64,000 nt of DNA from Pollenia angustigena. Lineage: Eukaryota > Arthropoda > Insecta > Diptera > Polleniidae. Below are positions 57,875 to 64,000 of this stretch, in pieces. The stretch is taken from positions 195,876,208-195,940,207 of the forward strand of contig OV884058.1 of the NCBI GenBank assembly GCA_930367215.1. Reading direction: 5' to 3'. The translations under genes were made by a program, and so were the position numbers. Each line of letters opens with the position of its first letter. The first letter of the stretch is position 1. The notes under the pieces were generated by a model that saw only the letters and a list, made by a program, of their open reading frames with translations, ran no database searches and was not told the DNA's origin.

Positions 57875-58175
57875 ATTTCCTGTTATCGTTTTTCAGATAT
57901 ACAGAAATCTATCATGTCTTCGTAAAGGTAGCCACGCCCACTTCTTCTATCGCGCCTACTTTACTGCAGATGTTGAACATTAATAAACAAGGTTTTTATG
58001 TTCAAAGTTGACTATTTTTAACGTTGCCGTTCTCCACTTTTTTTCTGTGTATGGATATCTAAGCTTTATGTTTTAAATTTGAAAACTTTAGCTGTTGTCG
58101 TTCCCCAGATATACAGAAGTCTATATCGTGCTGATATAGGAGGTGCCACACACACTTAAAATTTTCGACTTTTAT
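57875..58175. repeat. Reversed relic of the repeat at 22725-25730
   Basis: CAGATATACAGAAATCTAT occurs twice in diverged form; GCCACGCCCACTTCTTC is the complement of GAAGTGGGCGTGGC. The rest of 58176-58655 shows nothing. Confidence 0.5.
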
Positions 58176-58655
58176 TTCTTCCCAAACCTTTGCTTAGCAA
58201 TTACGAACAAACCCACGGCCGTATAACACGAATAACACAAACAATAATGGCATCCAAGGCGTCAATTATTGCTGGCTTATCAGTATAAGCCTGTGACTTC
58301 TCGTAGCTCAACAGGAAATAATTGAGAAGAGTCAAAACCCATAAGCTTACGAGACTTATTGACATGTCCTTTACTCGAAATCAACCTTTTGGCTTAATTT
58401 TTGAAAAAATAAGGTCCAATAACTGCACAAAACGGTGCAATTTTCTGCATATAATGGATTCTAGTGTTGATTGGTCTCACTTCATATGCTGTAGTTCAGA
58501 TGGACCATTTTAAGCGCTATAAAAATTATAAAGTCACCTTTACGATCCTCCAATCGATTTTTAATTTTTAAAGTACATTCTCAAGCGTAATTTTGCTGCT
58601 GGTAACACTGGCTTAAAGTCACATTAGAAGAGCAAATTAGGGATGAAAATTTTAA

Positions 58656-58931
58656 AGGGTCTATTCTCTATTGCTATGCGAATGCAACTTCGATACGAAA
58701 GCTAAATGCCAACTTGGAATTCTCTATCACTTTCGCAAAATTTTTTGAAAATGAAGCAACACTGGCAATAAAATTTAAAGATGGCGCAAAAAAAATCTTA
58801 AATTTGAAAATTTAAATTAAATAAATAGGAGTGATTTGCGAAAAGAAATATAAAAAAATGCGAAAGACAAATGCGCAAACGCATTAAAGAGTACCAAATC
58901 AAAAGATCGCATCGCAATAGAGAGTAGCCCT
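58656..58931. mobile_element. MITE, ~276 bp
   Basis: AGGGTCTATTCTCTATTGCT ... GCAATAGAGAGTAGCCCT, imperfect inverted ends of ~28 bp with inner GCG-AATGC/GCATCGC words. No duplication assigned. Confidence 0.7.
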
Positions 58932-59447
58932 CAGATTTTGAAACAGTGTCCTAGCAAAAGGCCACTTTTTGAAGAATAAAAGTATCTAATTTTAGATAAA
59001 ATGGAAAATAGTGATTCCAGACCTGGGACAACTGTATTAAATAAGCTAATGAAAAGTTGTTCAAATTAAGCCAAATATTGTAAACAACAAACTGAAACAA
59101 AAATGAAAACTTTTTTCATTACACACACGTATGTAAAACACAAACAAGCAGGGACCGCAACTATTTTGACATTTATCATAAAAAAATCAAGTTGTACTCA
59201 AATAAAGCTCATGAAACAGACTCTTTAAGAACTTCACCCCTGCGCCAGCATTAACCATAATAAGCCCCAACAAACTCGTGATCTCCGAGGGGACCACACC
59301 AATCAGTGTTGCCAGTGAAATTTCGAGAAAGATTCATTTTAGTTTCCAAAAAGATACACATTTTCCCAAAAAGATACATTTAAAAAAAATATTAAGTCCA
59401 ATTTCAACGTTTAACAATTATTAACAATACACTTTTGATTCATACTC

Positions 59448-60036
59448 CAGGGCTGCCAGATTTGACGATTTATCGTCATTTTGACGATTTTTGTTCCGAA
59501 ATTAGCAAATTGTCGATTTTGCCATTATTAATTAGCAATAGCGGCAAACTTTACTATTAAATGAGCTGTCAAAATCGGGTTTTACAATTGCAAAGCGTGC
59601 CGCTTTTGTTTAGGTACGGCTATAATATGCAAGTCTTAAGAAAATCTTTGATTATTTTCAGAGTACAATAACAAAAATGTTACACTTTGTTTATCTTTCG
59701 TCAAACCATCATCGAATGAACCTTTTACGACTCTCTGTATAAATCATATTTTCAACAATTATGCGGCGAGCATTTCACGATTTGTAAGAGAATATGTACA
59801 TGAGTCTCAAACGATTCTTGACATGAAAGTCTCGTTAGATTATCTTTACCCACGTCTTAAACGATTCCCACAACGATTTAAGAAGCGACTTTTGTTGTGC
59901 CATTTAAAAAATTGTTTAATTGTTTAAAAAAAAAACTAAATTTTAAGTTGTCCGATTTTTTCGAAACGATAAAGACGATTTTCTTATTTTTTCTCAGGAA
60001 ACTGAAGATTTCCTGACAAATTTATCTGGCAGCCCT
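59448..60036. mobile_element. hAT-like element with GACGATTTT phrases
   Basis: CAGGGCTGCCAGATTTG ... AATTTATCTGGCAGCCCTG, hAT-type ends. TTGACGATTTATCGTC, TTTTGACGATTTTTG, AAAGACGATTTTC and CACGATTTG words in the arms. The 8-bp flanks do not match, so the duplication has decayed or one end is shifted. Confidence 0.75.
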
Positions 60037-60402
60037 GATGATATCATATAAATTCATTTTAATATTTATTTAAGTCATAAATATTAAAAATGTAATCTAA
60101 AAAAAAAAAATACAAGCAAACATTAATATTAATTATATGTAACTATCTTTGGATGTTATCGAAACAAATTAATTTTTGTAAAAATTAATATACGAGTTAA
60201 GTCGTTAATACCAAGTTTATATCAAAAAGTTCATATAAATTCCTGAAAATAAAAGATGTTCATATTTCTTCCAAACAACTTCGCACTACTTGTATTCCTC
60301 GATTTAGGTGAATCGTATGTTGAAACATCCTTATTGTTTTCTTTCACCATTTTGAAAGCTGCTATTGTATAAGTATTGATTCGGTTACGATGATCAGTCT
60401 TA

Positions 60403-61202
60403 TGGCCAATTTTCAGGATTGATATAAAAACAAATTTATTTTTAAAATCGTTTTAAATACAAAATTCTCTTCTTCACTTAAAACTTAAGTGAAACTTAAG
60501 TCACCGATGTGGTACACTTAATTTCAACTTAACACTCAATTTTCACGATGATTTTTTCCCCTATTTTTGAAACATGTCTTTTTTAGTTCGCTAGCGAGCG
60601 GGGGAGAAAAGTAAGCAGGGTAGAAGAAAAGACATGAATCGTATTTTCTGTGTTTTTTTGACATTCCTCTTTCCACTTTATTTTGTTTTTTATTTTATGT
60701 TGTATTTTTATTTCATAATGACAATTGGTTATTAAAATATGAAAAAATGAACAAATTTAATTTTAATAAATTCAATATATACATACATATACAAGGAAAA
60801 TAAAAAAAAATCAAACAAAAAAAGAAACATTGTGAAAATTTAACATGTTTTTGGAAGTTTCTTTAAAAAAGAACTACAAAAAAAACATGTCTTTTAAATC
60901 ATCGTGAAAATTAGGTGTAAGTTTCCATTGTAATATTTTAGCAAGGTGGCCTCAATATCACAACAATACAACAACAACAGGCAAAGCATTAACAGTCAGC
61001 TGTTTTTTCAGACCACCTTGTAAATAAATACACTTTTTTATATTTTTTTTTTTTGTATTTAGTTTTGCTACCATACTTTTATCTTAATAAAATAAGACTT
61101 TTCAAATAAAACTCAAAAAACCAATCTGTTTTAAATACGATTTAAGTTTGTTATGAAAATTAACTTAATTTTGATTTAAATACTATCCTGAAAATTGGGC
61201 AT
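60403..61202. mobile_element. TTA-flanked TIR element, 800 bp
   Basis: TGGCCAATTTTCAGGAT ... ATCCTGAAAATTGGGCA, TTA at 60400-60402 and 61203-61205; ACTTAAGT words inside. Contains 60533-60917 and a small AAGGTGG..CCACCTT hairpin (60943-61020). Confidence 0.85.
60533..60917. mobile_element. Nested TAA-flanked MITE, 385 bp
   Basis: CACTCAATTTTCACGATGAT ... ATCGTGAAAATTAGGTG, TAA at 60530-60532 and 60918-60920; AACATGTCTTTT and its complement continue the arms. Confidence 0.88.
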
Positions 61203-61496
61203 TAGTAAGTTTAAGTACATTTTGCATACAGATTCAAAAGATACGAACAATTTCAGGATTATACATGGTACGTGAAGCCATCAAAAGATACGAAAAATGT
61301 GAGTCTCCCCTGGTACCAGAGCTCTTGTCGGCCACAATCTTGTTTATTTTCAGATTAACTTTTACTTATTTTGATACAAGTATGTTGTTAGATTTTGTGC
61401 ATGTAAAACCTCTCCATTTTTAGTGTTTTTGAATAATTTTTAAGGTCAAGTTATAGACTCGAATACTTTTTCTAACAAAAAAACTTCCTAAAGCAG

Positions 61497-62048
61497 CTCA
61501 TACACGATTCAATTCAATTGTCAACTAAGTCGGTTGGACTTGTCAACTGATTAGTTTGACGGTTGTCGAGTTGGTTGAAGAAAAATCAAAAGATTTTTTC
61601 AAGTTGACTACTACTAAGTTTTTCAATTCGATTGTACTGTGTGCGCTCCAGTCTCTTGATTAGCTGTCAAAATTAATGTTTGTAGTTTTCTTTTGCAAAA
61701 AAAATAGTTACCCGGGGTCTCCACGTAGCAATATTTGTTGCGGCAAACGTCAAATTTGATCGCTCAATTAAATTTGCGACGTAAAGACCGCATATTGCCA
61801 TGAGTGGCAATCCATTTTGCAATGATTGCTCTTCTGATTGCATGAGCAATTAGCAATTATGACCGACGTTTTTGCTTGTGCTTAGCAATAAAAATTGCTA
61901 CGTGGAGACCCAGTGTTAAGTATTTAAAAAATTGTATTTTATTTCATTAAATTCAAATCTTTCAATTCAGTTGATGAAGTGTGTGGCCAAGCATCAATTC
62001 AGTTGAAAGACTTAGTTGACAATTGAATTGAAACGTGCATAGGGGGTT
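61497..62048. mobile_element. TIR element enclosing another MITE
   Basis: CAGCTCATACACGATTCAAT ... ATTGAAACGTGCATAGGGGG with arms matching through TCAATTGTCAACTAAGT/complement; AGTTGAC/GTCAACT words throughout. Boundaries approximate. Confidence 0.7.
61711..61915. mobile_element. Harbinger-like MITE, 205 bp
   Basis: CCCGGGGTCTCCACGTAGCA ... TGCTACGTGGAGACCCAGTG, TTA at 61708-61710 and 61916-61918. Interior GAGTGGCAATCC, GATTGC words. Family member of 47458-47965 and 55010-55720. Confidence 0.9.
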
Positions 62049-62189
62049 AAGATTTGATTACCTCCCCCATATAAAACCGACTTCTTAAATTATTTTTAGT
62101 GTATGCAAGCCAAAACTGAAAAATGTTTTATGTGAAGGTACATATCGAGCCTTAACAGCGAAAATAATTTAAGCGACATGATTTTGAAC

Positions 62190-62300
62190 TTTCGTTTTTT
62201 TTAATAAATGACTTTATTGGCAACACTTGCATCATCTCCTAAAATATCATGGTCACATAATGTACCGTTACGATTTTATAGCAAAAACAGTTTTAATGTA
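62190..62300 (-). repeat. Reversed copy of the segment near 42495-42600
   Basis: GGCAACACTTGCATCATCT, AAAATATCATGGTC and ACGATTTTATAGCAAA are complements of text near 42500-42570. Flanked by CTCTCCTGTAAAATTTG (62350), which also occurs at 43110 and 17097. Confidence 0.65.
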
Positions 62301-62599
62301 AGCAACAAATTTCATACAAAATTTATATGAAATAAAATAAAAAAGCTCTCTCCTGTAAAATTTGATTTGTGGCGCTTACGTTATTTTCGCGGTTAGGGGT
62401 CGATATGATCCAGAAAAAATCGAGTAAGGGCCTCTACACGAGACCAACGATATAAAATGTTTGCTGTATTCCAACAAAATCATTACAAGGAATCTATTAA
62501 GCACTTGAAAAGTTTCGAATATTTGTATTTTGTTTTTTTTTTTTTTTAATTAAAATAAACAGGTTGAAATTGGAAAAAGATTACCAAAACTTTGGGAGG

Positions 62600-63140
62600 T
62601 GCGCGAACTCCCTGGCGATTCGTAAATGACCTCTACGGTAAACGGATCTCTATTTGCAAACTTTTAAAGCTAAAACTTAACAACACTTTCTTAATATTAA
62701 ACCAACGATAACGCTCATCTTAAGTAGCCTAAGGCAGCTAGCTTACCAAATTTTTCTCTAGACATCAATGTAGCCTCAAACCATTTCGATTACCTGCAGA
62801 AAAGAGAGATTGACCTTAGTCCTACATTAGATACAGCCACTCTGGTCTTCCAACATGCCTCATCCAAATAACTCCGAGACCTGGCCATTGGCAGAGGAAG
62901 TGAAACTCAGTTTCCTTCTGCCCATCATCATGCTATATTTTGCGGTAATCATTATAACATAGGCAAATCCTCATCATAATTTTGTCCCTACGAAACCCAA
63001 GCAACATGCTGGTTTTCCCCACATCATAGCCAGGCCATAGAGACCTGGGCATCGAGCCAGTATTCCCACTCTGCCATCTCTTCCGAGCCATCCTGTACGA
63101 CTCACGTTTCGTGAGAGTTCACAGTCATCGAAAAGCCGAT
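62600..63140 (-). pseudogene. Probable retrotransposon ORF2 C-terminal relic
   Basis: Minus strand near 62860-63010 reads LGFRRDKIMMRICL-like text, then HDDGQKETEFHFLCQWPGLG and IWMRHVGRPEWLY. This resembles the stretch after RNase H in fly non-LTR ORF2 proteins, where a Cys/His knuckle ends in 'ET..H.LC.CP.L'. Broken by stops; boundaries uncertain. Confidence 0.45.
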
Positions 63141-63148
63141 TCTATGTG

Positions 63149-63345
63149 TCAACCCGTATTGAACTGAAGAAAACTTTTTGGTTAGTTTTATTAAACTGTC
63201 ATTAGCTTAAGCAAAGTGTGAAATGTGTTCGCACATTCCGTACGAAATAAATTTTTTCTGATTTTATTTCTTAAATGCATTTGAGAGGCTTTATGTTAAT
63301 TTTTGACAGTAGTTTAAGCAAGCTCATGCAAATTATAGTTTGGCC
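63149..63345. repeat. Dispersed repeat shared with 36548-36780
   Basis: TATTGAACTGAAGAAAACTT, CACATTCCGTACGAAATA, AAATGCATTTGAGAGGCTTT, GACAGTAGTTTAAGCAAGCT and ATAGTTTGGCCTTA, same order as the other copy. Confidence 0.65.
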
Positions 63346-64000
63346 TTAGGCGGTCAACGAACGAATGACGTACAAAACACAGCCATGTTTGGTTGGGCCG
63401 TCTGCAGTTTGGTTTCCCAGGCACCCCATGTATTCTCGTCCGGTTCCAGAAATCTCGTATGGGTAGTATAAAAAACAATTTTAATTTAACTAAAACATAA
63501 TCAATTTGGAGCTAGTCGATTAGTTCGAGGGTTGGGGGCTCGATTCCCGCCATAAACTCTCGTCTGTTTCACTTACTCTTGCTCGGTAAAATTTATATAG
63601 AATATCATTTATAATTGTATTTGTTACATATAAAAATTAAATAAAATAATCATTAAATAATCAATTTGTATTACAAGGAATTAGCAACTCAACTTTAAAT
63701 ATTAATGTATAGAATTAAAATTATATTAAATTATTAACAATAAAATAATACATATAACAACAATATTTTCTAAGAAAACAAAATAAGAAAAACACTAAAA
63801 AAGTAAAATTTGGCTTGAAAAAAAAGAATGAAACAAAGTTTTATTTGGTAAAAAAAAATTATGAAAAAAAAAACAAAATTGTGCTCAGGACTTATGAAAT
63901 AGAAACAACAAAAAAACCCATTAAACAAACCAAATACAATTTAATAACCAAGAAAAAATTAATGTAAATAAATCAAATAAACAATGCAAAAAAAGGCAGC
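63346..64000. other. AT-rich end of window
   Basis: No gene recognised; poly-A-rich from 63600 on. Confidence 0.5.

Noticed and set aside
1..64000. tRNA, rRNA or snRNA genes
   Set aside because: No convincing A/B-box cloverleaf or conserved RNA core noticed by eye; a covariance-model scan would be needed to exclude small RNA genes.

Overview
This is nuclear DNA of a higher fly, most likely a calyptrate (blowfly or house-fly type). It is very AT-rich and packed with small transposable elements. The only host gene I can support is the plus-strand ortholog of Drosophila nemo (nmo), the Nemo-like kinase (NLK) of the Wnt/BMP/planar-polarity pathways. Species placement is inference.

Gene layout: five coding exons of nmo are present at 10329-10384, 17665-18256, 18337-18538, 19720-19813 and 30663-30717. 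All junctions are GT..AG and the reading frame stays open across all of them, giving 332 residues and a stop. The N-terminal kinase lobe (glycine loop, VALKK lysine region) is not in the window and must lie upstream. The 17-codon last exon is separated from the rest by a 10.8 kb intron. An AT-rich 3'UTR with several AATAAA signals follows. I see no other host gene from about 31.8 kb to the end.

Mobile DNA: a 2963-bp hAT element (10530-13492) with TIRs and a perfect 8-bp target duplication (TSD) sits in an nmo intron and holds a broken transposase. Older relics are non-LTR reverse transcriptase/RNase H fragments (1.2-1.8, 4.3-4.9, 5.6-6.5 and 62.6-63.1 kb) and Tc1/mariner-superfamily transposase relics (14.2-14.6 and 27.3-27.6 kb). 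More than thirty non-autonomous inverted-repeat elements are bounded here, many by exact target duplications: 8-9 bp (hAT-like), TA (Tc1/mariner-like) or TTA/TAA (PIF/Harbinger-like). Many are nested, so insertion order can be read directly.

Most unusual: three TIR elements (8788-9968, 23226-24260, 24577-25484) share one architecture. Each has related termini, AT-rich arms built from repeated TTATTTCATT-like phrases, and a GC-rich core of about 80-82-bp modules with the same order of sub-motifs. Also notable are two retroelement-like insertions with 13- and 15-bp duplications inside two copies of one hAT family. Each copy serves as the empty site for the other's insertion, and both inserts carry hammerhead-ribozyme-like core strings.
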